Positions 25,734 to 34,545 are shown, numbered from the stretch's first letter. The stretch is 35,570 bases of DNA from Chthoniobacterales bacterium (GCA_025935755.1 JAICUQ010000016.1:1-35570), one strand, 5' to 3'. Translations and numbers: made by a program. Notes: generated from the sequence alone by a model not told the origin.

Positions 25734-26612
25734 ATGCATAGGAAAGATATCGTTCAGCTATCTGATGGTGGCGTTCTTGCGTTTCAAGAATACGGCGAAG
25801 TAACCGGCACGCCGGTGTTATTCTGCCACGGGTGGCCGAGTTCGCGCACGATGGCGCAACTGGCAGACCAACCAGCGCGCGCTCTGGGTATTCGCATTGT
25901 TTCACCTGATCGGCCGGGCATCAGCACCTCGAGCCTCCATCTCGATCGAAAGTTGAGCGACTGGCCGCTCGTTGTCGAACAACTCGTTAACGACCTTGGG
26001 ATTGACGAATTCCGAATCCTCGCGATTTCTGGTGGAGCGCCCTACGCCTATGCAGCCGCGGTCGCGATGCCCGAGCGGGTGCGCGCAATCGCGATCGTCG
26101 GCGGAGTGATTCCGTTTGCTGAGTTGAACGATTTTAAGGGTTTACTGCCGCTTTATCGTTGGATGCTCGCCTTTTATCGAAATCGGCCGCGAGTGTTGCG
26201 GCGATTGTTTCGCCTCGCGCAACCGTTCCTGGCGGTTCGCGCGCCGATCCGCCTTCGTCCGCTGCTTTTGAAGATGCTGTTGTTGCGGCCGTGCGATGCC
26301 GCGAGCTTGCGCGACGATGCAGCTTTCGAAGCGATTTTTGAGAGCCAACGGCGCGCCTGGCGCGGATCGGCAGAAGGAGTAATGATCGACGCGCAAATTT
26401 ATGCGCAACCATGGGGATTCGCGGTTGAAGATGTGCAGGTGCCCGTTCGACTTTGGCATGGCGTGGAAGATCGCGCTTTCGCCGTTGTGCTGGCGCAGGA
26501 AATTGCCAGCCGCTTTCCAGATTGCAAAGCCCGATTCGTGCCTAACGAAGGACATTACTCTCTGCCAATTCGCCATATGCACGACATTCTTGAGGATTTA
26601 ATTTCCGTTTAA
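25734..26612 (+). CDS. Alpha/beta hydrolase
   Basis: 292 residues of the alpha/beta-hydrolase fold. The oxyanion segment is LFCHGWPSSRT, the PDRPGIS loop follows, and the nucleophile elbow is ILAISGGAPYAYA, where Ser takes the place in an A-I-S-G-G form of GxSxG. The later acid is probably in WHGVEDRAF and the base His in VPNEGHYSLPIRH. No signal peptide is seen, so it acts in the cytoplasm. The substrate is unknown. It is 16 bp upstream of the LOG-family gene on the same strand and divergent from the ergothioneine operon. Confidence 0.88.
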   Translation: MHRKDIVQLSDGGVLAFQEYGEVTGTPVLFCHGWPSSRTMAQLADQPARALGIRIVSPDRPGISTSSLHLDRKLSDWPLVVEQLVNDLGIDEFRILAISGGAPYAYAAAVAMPERVRAIAIVGGVIPFAELNDFKGLLPLYRWMLAFYRNRPRVLRRLFRLAQPFLAVRAPIRLRPLLLKMLLLRPCDAASLRDDAAFEAIFESQRRAWRGSAEGVMIDAQIYAQPWGFAVEDVQVPVRLWHGVEDRAFAVVLAQEIASRFPDCKARFVPNEGHYSLPIRHMHDILEDLISV

Positions 26613-26628
26613 CCGAAATTCTAATCAC

Positions 26629-27720
26629 GTGAAATCATCTTCAGGGCGAGCACCCGATCCGACGCAGACAACGGGACCCATAACAAATCGAAGCCTCGGT
26701 CCCACATTTGATAGGCGAGTGAAAAAGTTAGTTCGCGATTGGGGGGCACAAAAATCTGCGCCGCTCATCGAGGAAATAATTACCACGGCGCTGGAGATTG
26801 CTCGCGACGAAATGACTGCATCGGAGCTCAAACTGATCAACCGTTCTGCTAAAGAGATCCGCTCGGCAGCGAGGATTTTCGCGCCGTTCAAGCATTTGCG
26901 AAAAGTGGTCGTCTTCGGGTCGGCCCGTAGTGAGGCTGATTCACCCGATTACAAGATGGCTACAGATTTCGCCTGCGAAATGGTCAAACAAGGCTTCATG
27001 CTGATCGCAGGCGGCAACGAAGGAATCATGGGAGCTGTGCAGAAGGGGGCTGGGCGCGCACATAGCTTTGCGCTTGGCGTTCGACTGCGCTCGGAGCAGC
27101 GAGTAGGCGAACCTGTCGAGAGCGATCCCAAGCTGGTGACACTGAATTACTTCTTCACTCGCAAGTTGAGTTTCGTGAAGGAGGCGCACGCGTTCGCGCT
27201 GCTCCCGGGCGGTTTTGGCACGATGGATGAAGCCTTCGAGGTGCTCACGCTGATGCAAACCGGCAAGGCACGCATTGCCCCGATTGTGCTGTTAAACCGG
27301 CCACGCGGAAAATATTGGGAAGCATGGACGCAATTTCTTTCGGAGCGCCTGCGCAAAAGCGGATTCATTTCAAAAGAAGACTTCGCGTTTTTCAAAATCA
27401 AACATAGCGCGCAGGAGGCCGCAGAGGAGATCACGCAGTTCTACAAGGTCTTCCATTCCGCGCGCTGGGTAGAGGATTCCTACGTCATCCGTCTGAATCG
27501 TCCGTTATCGGACAAGGCGATTGCGGACCTGAATAAGCAATTCAAAGATACCGTGCGCTCGGGCCAAATTGTCCAGCATCTTGCGCCAGGAGACGGGGAG
27601 GATGAGCTGGAGTATCCCGGCCTGCCCCGGCTGATGTTTACTCCGGTTCGGAGCAGATTTGGCCGATTCCGTCAGCTGATTGACGCGATCAATTGTTCGA
27701 GGCTAGTTGAGCCTTCCTGA
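26629..27720 (+). CDS. LOG-family (lysine-decarboxylase-like) protein
   Basis: 363 residues. The Rossmann-like core begins at VVVFGSARS and contains GGNEGIMGAVQKGA and the nucleotide-binding PGGFGTMDEAFEVLTLMQTGK motif (PGGxGTxxE). Family members characterised as LOG release cytokinin bases from their riboside monophosphates; bacterial homologues are often nucleotide 5'-monophosphate nucleosidases. This one has about 95 extra N-terminal residues and a C-terminal tail of some 80 residues, so it is the longer type. The 3' end overlaps the convergent glycosyltransferase gene by 18 bp. Confidence 0.85.
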   Translation: MKSSSGRAPDPTQTTGPITNRSLGPTFDRRVKKLVRDWGAQKSAPLIEEIITTALEIARDEMTASELKLINRSAKEIRSAARIFAPFKHLRKVVVFGSARSEADSPDYKMATDFACEMVKQGFMLIAGGNEGIMGAVQKGAGRAHSFALGVRLRSEQRVGEPVESDPKLVTLNYFFTRKLSFVKEAHAFALLPGGFGTMDEAFEVLTLMQTGKARIAPIVLLNRPRGKYWEAWTQFLSERLRKSGFISKEDFAFFKIKHSAQEAAEEITQFYKVFHSARWVEDSYVIRLNRPLSDKAIADLNKQFKDTVRSGQIVQHLAPGDGEDELEYPGLPRLMFTPVRSRFGRFRQLIDAINCSRLVEPS

Positions 27721-28878
27721 TGGAGGGCGGGGCTCCTGCGACGCCGGGCTCGGAGGAGTTCGCCCCTTCATTGGGCGCTTATGGCGAACGATCTTGAAAT
27801 CGGCGCGTAGCTTTGCGTCCATCATCTTGTCGAATGAAAAGTTTTCGGTCGCGTAGCGGAGACCGTTCGCTGCGCAACGCGCCGCGAGTTCCGGATCAGA
27901 AATGAATTCCAGAATCGCAGAGGCCAATGCCTGAGGGTTTCCCGGTTCGATGAGAAGACCATTCTCGCGATCGCGAACAATCTCTGGAATATCTCCCACT
28001 TTTGTCGCGATCACAGGCCGTCCGCTGGCGAACGCCTCACGCAAAACAATGGGGGACGCCTCGGTACGCAGCGACACGATCACAATCATGTCGCACGCTG
28101 CGAAAACCTCCGGCGTATCCCAGCGATAACCAGCCATGATTATCTTGTCCGCGAGTCCTGCGCGATCGATTGCATTTCTCACATTGATGCCGCGCTTCAA
28201 AATACCGGTGCCCTGGCCGACCACGACGAAGCGCGCATCGGGACGTTTCTGCAACACCAACGGCACCGCCTTGACCAACTCAAGTTGACCTTTGTCCGGG
28301 CGAATCATCCCGATGTTTCCGATCAACGGGATCTCGTCAGCGATGCCGAGTTCGCGGCGAAATTTTACACCGTCGCGAGGAGGCTTGAATTTTTGCAAAT
28401 CGACGGCTGAACCGATGACTTCAATATTTGCCGCATCAATCCCGTGTTCTTCGACCAACTGCCGTTTGATCACCGAAGCGTCGGCAACAATCTGTGAACA
28501 GCCGTGCTTGAAAACAAATGCGCGACTTCGGTTCCCGATTGGATCGGTGATGCAGCGCGCCCGGCTCAATGGGATTCCGCAAAGGAAAAGCGGCAGGCAG
28601 ATCCAGTGGTCCTTTGAACTGTATGTCTTGAGCAGATCGATTTTGTTTTTGCGGCAAAATTTCCAGAGTCGCAACGAGCAGATCGGGTCAAACCGGTTAA
28701 CGAGTGGCATTGTGACCATCCGGGTGCCGAGCTCCAATGCCTTCGAGTGCACCTGACTGTCTGGATTGCAGATTAACCATGCTTCATGCCCGTGTGCATT
28801 GAGCCAATTGATTTCGAGACAGGTGCGATATTCCTGTCCACCCCAGCTGCGGCTGCTCTCTACGTAGAGAATATTCAC
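27703..28878 (-). CDS. GT4-family glycosyltransferase with a repeat-encoded tail
   Basis: 391 residues with the GT-B fold. The N-terminal domain starts MNILYVESSRSWGGQEYRT (Gly-rich acceptor loop). The donor domain has GNIGMIRPDKGQLELVKA, the sugar-nucleotide site VVSLRTEASPIVLREAFASGRPVIAT with the E-x7-E pair, and GDIPEIV. It probably adds a sugar to a lipid or surface polysaccharide. It follows the acyl carrier protein gene by 32 bp. The last 20 or so residues (GRTPPSPASQEPRPPSGRLN) are encoded by a palindromic repeat and overlap the convergent LOG gene, so the functional end may be earlier. Confidence 0.9.
   Translation of the reverse strand: MNILYVESSRSWGGQEYRTCLEINWLNAHGHEAWLICNPDSQVHSKALELGTRMVTMPLVNRFDPICSLRLWKFCRKNKIDLLKTYSSKDHWICLPLFLCGIPLSRARCITDPIGNRSRAFVFKHGCSQIVADASVIKRQLVEEHGIDAANIEVIGSAVDLQKFKPPRDGVKFRRELGIADEIPLIGNIGMIRPDKGQLELVKAVPLVLQKRPDARFVVVGQGTGILKRGINVRNAIDRAGLADKIIMAGYRWDTPEVFAACDMIVIVSLRTEASPIVLREAFASGRPVIATKVGDIPEIVRDRENGLLIEPGNPQALASAILEFISDPELAARCAANGLRYATENFSFDKMMDAKLRADFKIVRHKRPMKGRTPPSPASQEPRPPSGRLN
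27721..27770. repeat. Inverted repeat forming the glycosyltransferase C-terminus
   Basis: TGGAGGGCGGGGCTCC faces GGAGGAGTTCGCCCCTTCA, an imperfect hairpin like that at 20293-20334. It lies right after the LOG-gene stop and is still inside the convergent glycosyltransferase frame. It could end transcription from either side. Confidence 0.5.
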
Positions 28879-28888
28879 GTCGAACCTC

Positions 28889-28903
28889 GCGGCGCTGCGC
28901 CGC
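28889..28903. repeat. GC palindrome between acp-like and glycosyltransferase genes
   Basis: GCGGCGC T GCGCCGC, a near-perfect palindrome filling part of the 32-bp gap. It is similar in sequence to the palindrome at 4434-4451. Confidence 0.45.
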
Positions 28904-28910
28904 TGGACAT

Positions 28911-29180
28911 CTACGCAGCCGCGGCCCGTTTTTCGAGAATGTAATCGTGAATCGTGTTGACAGTCCGAAGTGCTTTTCCGGCTACATCGGAATTCGGGAC
29001 GCCGACGCCAAAGGTTTTTTCCATACTCACGACGAGCTCTAAGGCGTCAATGGAATCAAGGCCAAGACCATCCGGGCCAAAGAGCGGCAGCTCATCACCG
29101 ATCTGTTCGGGCGTAACTTGTAGCATCAAATTTTTGACCAGCATCTCCTTGATTTGGGCCCGCAAATCCGGCTCAGACAT
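28911..29180 (-). CDS. Acyl carrier protein (specialised, stand-alone)
   Basis: 89 residues with the carrier-protein four-helix pattern and the phosphopantetheine attachment Ser in GLDSIDALELV. The sequence (KEMLVKNLMLQVTPEQIGDELPLFGPDGLGLDS) is the type found with special lipid or aryl-polyene-like pathways rather than the housekeeping AcpP, whose motif is DSLDTVELVM. It precedes a GT4 glycosyltransferase, suggesting a glycolipid or lipid-modification role. No ketosynthase or acyltransferase is adjacent. Confidence 0.88.
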   Translation of the reverse strand: MSEPDLRAQIKEMLVKNLMLQVTPEQIGDELPLFGPDGLGLDSIDALELVVSMEKTFGVGVPNSDVAGKALRTVNTIHDYILEKRAAAA

Positions 29181-29325
29181 AAACGAGCGGGGATTTTGCC
29201 GTAAATTGCGTGTTCGGTCAAACGTGCAGAACGTTTAAAGAAATTTCGCCAAAGCGATGCGAACACGCGTGGCGATCCTGGAGCTTGCGCAAAACAAGTA
29301 GCGCTAAGACCGTTTGGCACGAAAT

Positions 29326-29346
29326 GCGATGCGTTCCCCGCATCGC
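29326..29346 (-). terminator. Probable terminator hairpin downstream of tatA
   Basis: GCGATGCG, loop TTCCC, CGCATCGC is a perfect 8-bp stem 8 bp beyond the tatA stop. On the minus strand it is followed by ATTTCGT, a weak T-tract, so intrinsic termination is likely but not certain. The remaining gap to the acyl carrier gene (173 bp in all) shows nothing else. Confidence 0.55.
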
Positions 29347-29353
29347 TTCAGAC

Positions 29354-29677
29354 CTAGACCTGATCGGCTTTGTCACCTGGGGTGACCGCTGCACTCGGCT
29401 GTGGCGCACTCACGTTAGCAGCGCTCTGACTATTACCTCGCGCGACGGTCGACTCGGCCGGTTTCAATTCAGGCTTTGCGATTTGCGTATCAGACTTTCC
29501 AGCCTTGTGCAGTTCGTCGTTGAACTCATCCTTCGCTTTTTGGAATTCTTTCACAGCCTGACCCATTCCGCGGGCTAGTTCGGGTAATTTTTTTGCTCCG
29601 AATAGCACCAGGATGATCAAGAGGATGACGATCAAATCCGGGCCGGCCAAGTTCATGAAGCTGGCGAGGAAGCTCAT
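29354..29677 (-). CDS. tatA: Twin-arginine translocase subunit TatA/TatE
   Basis: TatA forms the pore-forming part of the Tat system that exports folded proteins. The 107-residue protein has a short periplasmic start, one membrane helix (DLIVILLIILVLFG), then the hinge FGAKKLPELARGMGQAVKEFQKAKDEF, the amphipathic helix of the family. The tail is long, Ala/Pro rich and polar. The ATG at 29677 is preferred over 29692 because a clear GGGAG sequence lies about 7 bp upstream. tatB and tatC are not in the window. Confidence 0.93.
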   Translation of the reverse strand: MSFLASFMNLAGPDLIVILLIILVLFGAKKLPELARGMGQAVKEFQKAKDEFNDELHKAGKSDTQIAKPELKPAESTVARGNSQSAANVSAPQPSAAVTPGDKADQV

Positions 29678-29798
29678 TTCAACTCCCAACATCAGACCGT
29701 TTCTCCGACTTGCAAGGGCTTTCGCGAGGTGGACAGGTTTTTGCCCGCGGACTGTCTAAGGTTGACAGGCGGAGCGCCATGGGAAAGCATTCCCCCGT

Positions 29799-30662
29799 AT
29801 GCGCCCTATCTGGAAAGGCAGCATCAGTTTCGGGTTGGTCTATATTCCGGTTGCGGTTTATCCCGCCACCAGGGAGGAGAAGCTCAGTTTCCGGCAGCTT
29901 CGTTCCAGCGACCTCAGTCCGATCAAATACAAAAAGGTTGCGGAAGCGGATTCGAAAGAAGTTCCAGCCGACCAGATCGTAAAAGGCTTCGAATACGAGC
30001 GCGGTCGATATGTAGTAATGAAGGATGAGGATTTCGAAAAGGTGCGCATCGAGTCCACACATTCGATCGACATCACTGATTTCGTCGATTTGGATCAGGT
30101 CGATCCCAAGTTCTTCTACAAGCCGTATTTTCTTGAGCCGCAAAAGGGCGGCGAAAAAGCGTACGCAGTTTTACACAAGGCGCTCAGCGGCACCGGCAAA
30201 ATTGGTATTGCCAAAGTGGTAATCAGCAATCGCGAGCACCTGGCTGCTGTGAAACCCGACGGGTTGTTCCTGGTTTTGGAGCTGATGCATTTTGCCAGCG
30301 AAATTTTGAGCGCGGATGTGCTGCAAAACGGTTCGAAGGCTGCAGTGACTGACAAAGAGCTGAAAATGGCGCAAGCCCTGATCGAAAGCATGAGCGAAGT
30401 CTGGGAACCGGAGAAATACCGGGACGAATACCGTACGGCGTTGATGGAAATCATCGAGCAAAAGGCACAGCACAAGGAAGTTGCGGCAAAGGCGCCGGCT
30501 GCTCCTGCGCCGACCAACGTTGTTGATCTGGTAAAGGTGTTACAAGACAGCCTGAACCGGTCACAATCGGTGAAACAGAAGCGCCCATCTGCTCGAGACG
30601 GAGCGCGCCGGTCCACGAATACTCTCGTCAAACAGCGCCGACGTGCAGGAGCACTCGGCTAG
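29799..30662 (+). CDS. ku: Non-homologous end-joining protein Ku
   Basis: Bacterial Ku forms a homodimeric ring on DNA ends and recruits LigD. The 287-residue protein has the complete core: MRPIWKGSISFGLVYIPVAVY, the KYKKVAEAD region, VKGFEYERGRYVVMKDEDFE, IDITDFVDLDQVDP, KPYFLEPQKGGEKAYAVLHKAL and KVVISNREHLAAV. A Lys/Arg-rich C-terminal tail follows (KQKRPSARDGARRS), often DNA-binding. The start at 29799 matches family N-termini exactly. No ligD is nearby. It is divergent from tatA, with 121 bp between. Confidence 0.95.
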   Translation: MRPIWKGSISFGLVYIPVAVYPATREEKLSFRQLRSSDLSPIKYKKVAEADSKEVPADQIVKGFEYERGRYVVMKDEDFEKVRIESTHSIDITDFVDLDQVDPKFFYKPYFLEPQKGGEKAYAVLHKALSGTGKIGIAKVVISNREHLAAVKPDGLFLVLELMHFASEILSADVLQNGSKAAVTDKELKMAQALIESMSEVWEPEKYRDEYRTALMEIIEQKAQHKEVAAKAPAAPAPTNVVDLVKVLQDSLNRSQSVKQKRPSARDGARRSTNTLVKQRRRAGALG

Positions 30663-30702
30663 CTTTTCAACGAGCGAGGGCTGGCCAGCCATCGCACGAC
30701 AT

Positions 30703-30723
30703 CGACGGCTGCCCAAGCCGTCG
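30703..30723. terminator. Hairpin downstream of ku
   Basis: CGACGGCT, loop GCCCA, AGCCGTCG is a perfect 8-bp stem 40 bp after the ku stop. A second palindrome, GGCTGGCCAGCC, lies at 30679-30690. No T-run follows, so terminator activity is a guess; it may be another dispersed palindrome. Confidence 0.45.
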
Positions 30724-30775
30724 CTCTTGATCGAGGTTGCAAATCCAACAACTGCGATTACATTCAGCGCTCTTT

Positions 30776-31045
30776 ATGGCTAAGACAGCCTGGATTAACC
30801 GCAACGACCGCAAACGCGCAACAGCGAAAAAGTACGCTGCATTGCGCGCCGAGCTGAAGGCGAAAAAAGACTACGCTGGCCTGGCGCAATTGCCGCGTGA
30901 CGCGAGTCCAACCCGTATAGTGAACCGTTGCCTGGTCAGCGGTCGCCGGCGCGCTTTCATTCGTCGGTTTAAGATGTCGCGTCTGGCTTTTCGCGAGCTG
31001 GCTTCGCAAGGTCTGATTCCTGGTGTAACCAAGTCTAGCTGGTAG
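30776..31045 (+). CDS. rpsN: 30S ribosomal protein S14
   Basis: S14 of 89 residues, the longer zinc-free type: [21 protein letters not shown] at the start, [43 protein letters not shown] at the end. The four zinc-ligand cysteines of the short form are absent. The frame opens at 30737, but the ATG at 30776 is the conserved start. It lies alone, outside a ribosomal protein cluster, so it is possibly a second, zinc-independent copy expressed under zinc limitation, as known in other bacteria; whether another S14 exists cannot be seen here. Confidence 0.95.
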   Translation: MAKTAWINRNDRKRATAKKYAALRAELKAKKDYAGLAQLPRDASPTRIVNRCLVSGRRRAFIRRFKMSRLAFRELASQGLIPGVTKSSW

Positions 31046-31099
31046 ACTTAGCCGCACCGCTTTGCCACGCGTTAGCCGGACGCGTCCGAGCTGCGACAG

Positions 31100-32506
31100 A
31101 TGAATTTTGTAATGCCTCCCCTGGTTCTCACCTCAGTTGCTGAAATCGTACCGCAGCACTGGGAGCCACCGATGGTGTTGTTCGGCAAACTACTGGCCAT
31201 CGCGGTGCTTGTACTGCTCAACAGCTTTTTCGTCGCCGCCGAGTTCGCGCTCGTTAAAGTTCGTACCAGCCATCTGAAAACCATGGCTGCCAGCGGCAGC
31301 AAGCGGGCAGGTGTGCTACGCGCGATTAAAGACAATCTGAACGCCTATCTTTCCGCCTGTCAGGTCGGAATAACCATGGCAAGCCTTGGTCTCGGCTGGC
31401 TTGGAGAACCTTTCCTGGCGCGAATGCTTCAGCCATTTTTCGCATTAGCGGGAATCGAATCCGCCGGCGTGATCAAATCGGTTTCGTTTATCATGGCGTT
31501 TTCGGCGATCACCTTTTTGCACATTGTGCTAGGCGAGCAAGCGCCGAAAATTCTGGCGATCCGCAAAGCGATGCCTTCTGCGCTGTTCGTCAGCGCGCCG
31601 CTCCGATTGTTCTATGTAATCTTCAAACCGGCGATCGGACTCCTGAACGCTGCGAGCAACTGGGTGCTCCGGCGGATTCTTCGCGTCGAACCGATTGCCG
31701 AAGGAGAACTGGCACACAGCGAAGAAGAACTGCGCTTGATTGTACGGGAAAGTGAAAAGTCAGCGGAGGTAACGCCGCTTGGCCGTGAACTCGTGTTTAA
31801 CGTTCTCGATCTGCGCGATCGCGTCGTGCGCGATATCATGACGCCGCGCGGCGACATCGTTTACCTGGACGTGGAAGACGATTTCGAAACGAACATGAAA
31901 AAGGCAATCGAATCGCAGCACACGCGGTTCCCATTATGCCGCGAAAATCTGGATAATACGATTGGCCTCCTTCATATCAAGGAGCTGCTTCCCATGATGC
32001 GCGATCCGCATCCCGATTTGATGAAGATCAAACGCGAGTTGCATCCCGTCCCGGAGATGATGCCGTTAGAAAATCTGCTCAGGCTGTTTTTGGGCAAACA
32101 TGCTCATCTCGCGATCGTGGTGGATGAATTTGGAGGAACCGTTGGGCTCGTGACGTTGGAAGATGTCATGGAGGAACTTGTCGGTGATATTCAGGACGAG
32201 TTCGATTTCGAAAAGGAAGAGTTTCGCAAAATCAACGCTAACGAATTCAGCGTAGACGGAGCGCTTGGCCTGTACGAGCTCAACGATTTGGCGAAGCTTG
32301 ACCTGGAAAGCCCCGACGTAAGCACCATCGGCGGGTACGTGACACATCTGCTGGGACATCTGCCGAAGACCGGCGAGCAGGTTAAAATCGAGAATTACCT
32401 TGTTACGGTTTCCGAAGCCGACAATCGTAGGGTAAAACAGCTACATTTCAAAAAATCGAGCGATGCTGCTTCCGCCGCTCCCGTGACAAGCTCCCGGAAT
32501 TCTTAG
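31100..32506 (+). CDS. CNNM/CorC-type membrane protein with CBS pair (HlyC/CorC family)
   Basis: 468 residues. An N-terminal DUF21/CNNM domain (about 25-210) has four membrane segments, including [25 protein letters not shown] and [23 protein letters not shown]. It carries the conserved acidic and Pro residues of this cation-efflux family. A CBS pair follows ([64 protein letters not shown]). The C-terminal CorC_HlyC transporter-associated domain ends the protein. Relatives export Mg2+ or other divalent cations. The nearby mntH/mntR gives a metal-related context but is not in the same operon. Confidence 0.92.
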   Translation: MNFVMPPLVLTSVAEIVPQHWEPPMVLFGKLLAIAVLVLLNSFFVAAEFALVKVRTSHLKTMAASGSKRAGVLRAIKDNLNAYLSACQVGITMASLGLGWLGEPFLARMLQPFFALAGIESAGVIKSVSFIMAFSAITFLHIVLGEQAPKILAIRKAMPSALFVSAPLRLFYVIFKPAIGLLNAASNWVLRRILRVEPIAEGELAHSEEELRLIVRESEKSAEVTPLGRELVFNVLDLRDRVVRDIMTPRGDIVYLDVEDDFETNMKKAIESQHTRFPLCRENLDNTIGLLHIKELLPMMRDPHPDLMKIKRELHPVPEMMPLENLLRLFLGKHAHLAIVVDEFGGTVGLVTLEDVMEELVGDIQDEFDFEKEEFRKINANEFSVDGALGLYELNDLAKLDLESPDVSTIGGYVTHLLGHLPKTGEQVKIENYLVTVSEADNRRVKQLHFKKSSDAASAAPVTSSRNS

Positions 32507-32522
32507 CGGAACTTTACCGCTG

Positions 32523-32954
32523 CTAAGCGGTTTGCAATTGGGCTCGCAAAGCGGGTCTGCGCCGCAACTGCTTTGTGAGCGCCGCAATCGCGCGCTGCGT
32601 GGAGGGGCTGATATGGTGCTCCATACCCTCCACATCCTGATCAATTACCCGGTCCTCAACACCAAGCAGTCTGAGAAACTCAGTCAGCAACTTGTGCCGT
32701 TCGGCGATCCGGCTGGCCAGTTTCTTACCGGCAGCCGTTAAGATAAGGCCACGGTATTTTTCGTATTTGAGGAGCCCCTCGGCATCGAGCCGTTGAACCA
32801 TGTTCGTGACGCTAGCCTGTGAAATCCTCAAGGCAGCCGCGATATCGATGACTCTGGCGTATCCCTTCGAATTGATGAGTTCAAGAATCCGCTCGAGGTA
32901 ATCCTCAACAGCAGTGGAAGTGCCGGAGGTTTGGAACGCCTTCTTGTTTCGCAT
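32523..32954 (-). CDS. mntR: MntR/DtxR-family metal-dependent repressor
   Basis: A manganese-responsive repressor. From the ATG at 32954 (MRNKKAFQTSGTSTAVEDYLERILELI) it has 143 residues. The winged helix-turn-helix is VIDIAAALRISQASVTNMVQRLDAEGLLKYEKYRGLILT. The dimerisation and metal-binding domain has RHKLLTEFLRLLGV and a C-terminal EGMEHHISPSTQRAI (conserved E..EH). The C-terminal SH3-like domain of DtxR/IdeR is absent, so this is the short MntR type. The frame is open to 33020, with ATGs at 32966 and 33020. These lie in promoter-like sequence (TTGACG, TTATAT on the minus strand), so a start at 32954 is favoured. It is divergent from mntH, its probable target. Confidence 0.92.
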   Translation of the reverse strand: MRNKKAFQTSGTSTAVEDYLERILELINSKGYARVIDIAAALRISQASVTNMVQRLDAEGLLKYEKYRGLILTAAGKKLASRIAERHKLLTEFLRLLGVEDRVIDQDVEGMEHHISPSTQRAIAALTKQLRRRPALRAQLQTA

Positions 32955-33003
32955 GGCGCGCAACATATAAGACGTCGTGATTAACGTCAACAAATAAACA
33001 TTG

Positions 33004-33035
33004 TGTATTGACAGAATCACAATACATAATAACTA
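33004..33035 (+). promoter_or_regulatory. Probable mntH promoter with an inverted repeat
   Basis: TTGACA (33008-33013) followed after 16 bp by TAACTA (33030-33035) fits a sigma-70-like promoter. A perfect inverted repeat, TGTATTG (33004-33010) with CAATACA (33020-33026), overlaps the -35 and spacer and may be a second binding site. Confidence 0.5.
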
Positions 33036-33053
33036 AATTAGGCTAACCTAATT
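33033..33053. promoter_or_regulatory. DtxR/IdeR-like operator in the mntR-mntH gap
   Basis: CTAAATTAGGCTAACCTAA (33033-33051) matches the DtxR/IdeR consensus TTAGGTTAGGCTAACCTAA at 16 of 19 positions, the last 14 exactly. AATTAGG and CCTAATT form the two arms of a palindrome (33036-33053). It overlaps the proposed -10 of mntH, so binding of MntR with metal should repress mntH. The consensus is from established work on DtxR-family boxes; the regulator here is inferred from position. Confidence 0.72.
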
Positions 33054-33070
33054 CTCTGTTACCAATATTC

Positions 33071-34474
33071 ATGGCGCATCCCGAAATCGTGACGACGGCA
33101 AAAGGTCGCGCGGCCTGGCGACGGAGCGGGGGGCAGGCTTCTCTGCCCGAAGTACATCGGACTATCGTCGTGCCACGGACTGCCTCTTTTTGGCGAAAGC
33201 TCATGGCGTTTTCCGGGCCGGGATTTCTTGTTGCAGTCGGATACATGGATCCGGGTAATTGGGCGACCGATCTGGCAGGCGGCGCACGGTTTGGCTACTC
33301 GCTTCTGTCCGTCATTATGATTTCGAATCTGATGGCGATATTGCTGCAGCACTTATGCATCAAACTCGGCGTCGCCACGGGCCGCGATCTCGCCCAGGCG
33401 TGCCGGGATCATTATCCACTTCCGGTAGTTTGGTTTCTGTGGGTTCTGTGTGAGATTGCGATCGCGGCGTGCGACCTGGCTGAAGTAGTCGGCTCGGCCA
33501 TTGCCCTGCAACTACTGTTCGGGATCCCGCTCGTATGGGGATGCCTCATCACCGCACTCGATGTGCTGGCTGTGCTGTATCTCCAAAACAAAGGCTTTCG
33601 TTATGTCGAAGCGCTTGTGATCACGCTCATCGCCACCATCGGAGCTTGTTTCGCGCTGGAGCTATTTTTTTCCCAGCCGAGCCTCGCGGGAGTTGCGCTC
33701 GGTTTTATCCCCGGGCCGCACATCGCCACAAACCAGCAAATGCTTTACGTCAGCATCGGCATCCTCGGAGCCACGGTTATGCCGCACAATTTGTATTTGC
33801 ATTCCTCCATTGTGCAGACACGTAAATTCGAGCAAACGCCGGAGGGCAGACGGGAAGCTATCAAGTTTGCAACGATCGATTCGAGTGCCGCACTGATGTT
33901 CGCATTGTTCATCAATGCTGCGATCCTGATCCTTTCCGCGTCAGCTTTCCACTGGTCCGGCCATCAGGATGTAGCCGAAATCCAGGACGCGTACAAACTT
34001 CTCAGCCCGTTGCTGGGGGTAGGCTTGGCAAGTGTCCTGTTTGCGGTCGCGTTGCTCGCGTCCGGACAAAATTCAACTCTGACAGGGACGCTTGCTGGTC
34101 AGATCGTGATGGAAGGTTTCCTCAACTTCAGAATCACGCCCTGGCTGCGCCGGCTGATCACGCGCCTCATAGCGATTGTCCCCGCAATCGTGGTGATCGG
34201 TTTTTTCGGTGAAAGCAAAACGACCGAATTGCTGATTGCCAGCCAGGTTTGCTTAAGCATGCAACTCGGGTTCGCGGTATGGCCGCTCATGCGGTTTACC
34301 GATGAGAAGGGGAAGATGGGTGAATTCGTGAACCCCGTGTGGATAAAAATTCTGGGCTGGGCGACTGCCGGTATTATTATCGTGCTGAACATGAAGCTGC
34401 TCCTGGACACGTTTTTGCCGCAGTCGCTTCTCAAGGTGTTTTATGGTTCTCTCGGGCTCCCGGTTCCTGAGTAA
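33071..34474 (+). CDS. mntH: Nramp-family Mn2+/Fe2+ transporter MntH
   Basis: A proton-coupled divalent metal importer of the inner membrane. The 467-residue protein has a 40-residue basic N-terminal tail, then about 11 membrane segments. Metal-site motifs are DPGNWAT in TM1 and [11 protein letters not shown] in TM6, as in known Nramp proteins. The TM1 Asp and Asn and the TM6 Met that bind metal are all present. The start at 33071 is 18 bp beyond the DtxR-like operator, and no Shine-Dalgarno sequence is obvious. It is regulated, by position, by the divergent mntR. Confidence 0.95.
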   Translation: MAHPEIVTTAKGRAAWRRSGGQASLPEVHRTIVVPRTASFWRKLMAFSGPGFLVAVGYMDPGNWATDLAGGARFGYSLLSVIMISNLMAILLQHLCIKLGVATGRDLAQACRDHYPLPVVWFLWVLCEIAIAACDLAEVVGSAIALQLLFGIPLVWGCLITALDVLAVLYLQNKGFRYVEALVITLIATIGACFALELFFSQPSLAGVALGFIPGPHIATNQQMLYVSIGILGATVMPHNLYLHSSIVQTRKFEQTPEGRREAIKFATIDSSAALMFALFINAAILILSASAFHWSGHQDVAEIQDAYKLLSPLLGVGLASVLFAVALLASGQNSTLTGTLAGQIVMEGFLNFRITPWLRRLITRLIAIVPAIVVIGFFGESKTTELLIASQVCLSMQLGFAVWPLMRFTDEKGKMGEFVNPVWIKILGWATAGIIIVLNMKLLLDTFLPQSLLKVFYGSLGLPVPE

Positions 34475-34538
34475 CGAATCCGGAAACGGAATTAGCATCG
34501 TGGTTTTGACGACTTATCTGCCGAACCATTCGGATTCG
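34475..34538. repeat. Inverted repeat bracketing the mntH-usp gap
   Basis: CGAATCCG (34475-34482) and CGGATTCG (34531-34538), a perfect 8-bp pair across 48 bp, starting right after the mntH stop. It could fold into a long stem in the transcript. Its role is unknown. Confidence 0.35.
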
Positions 34539-34545
34539 TAGTGCC

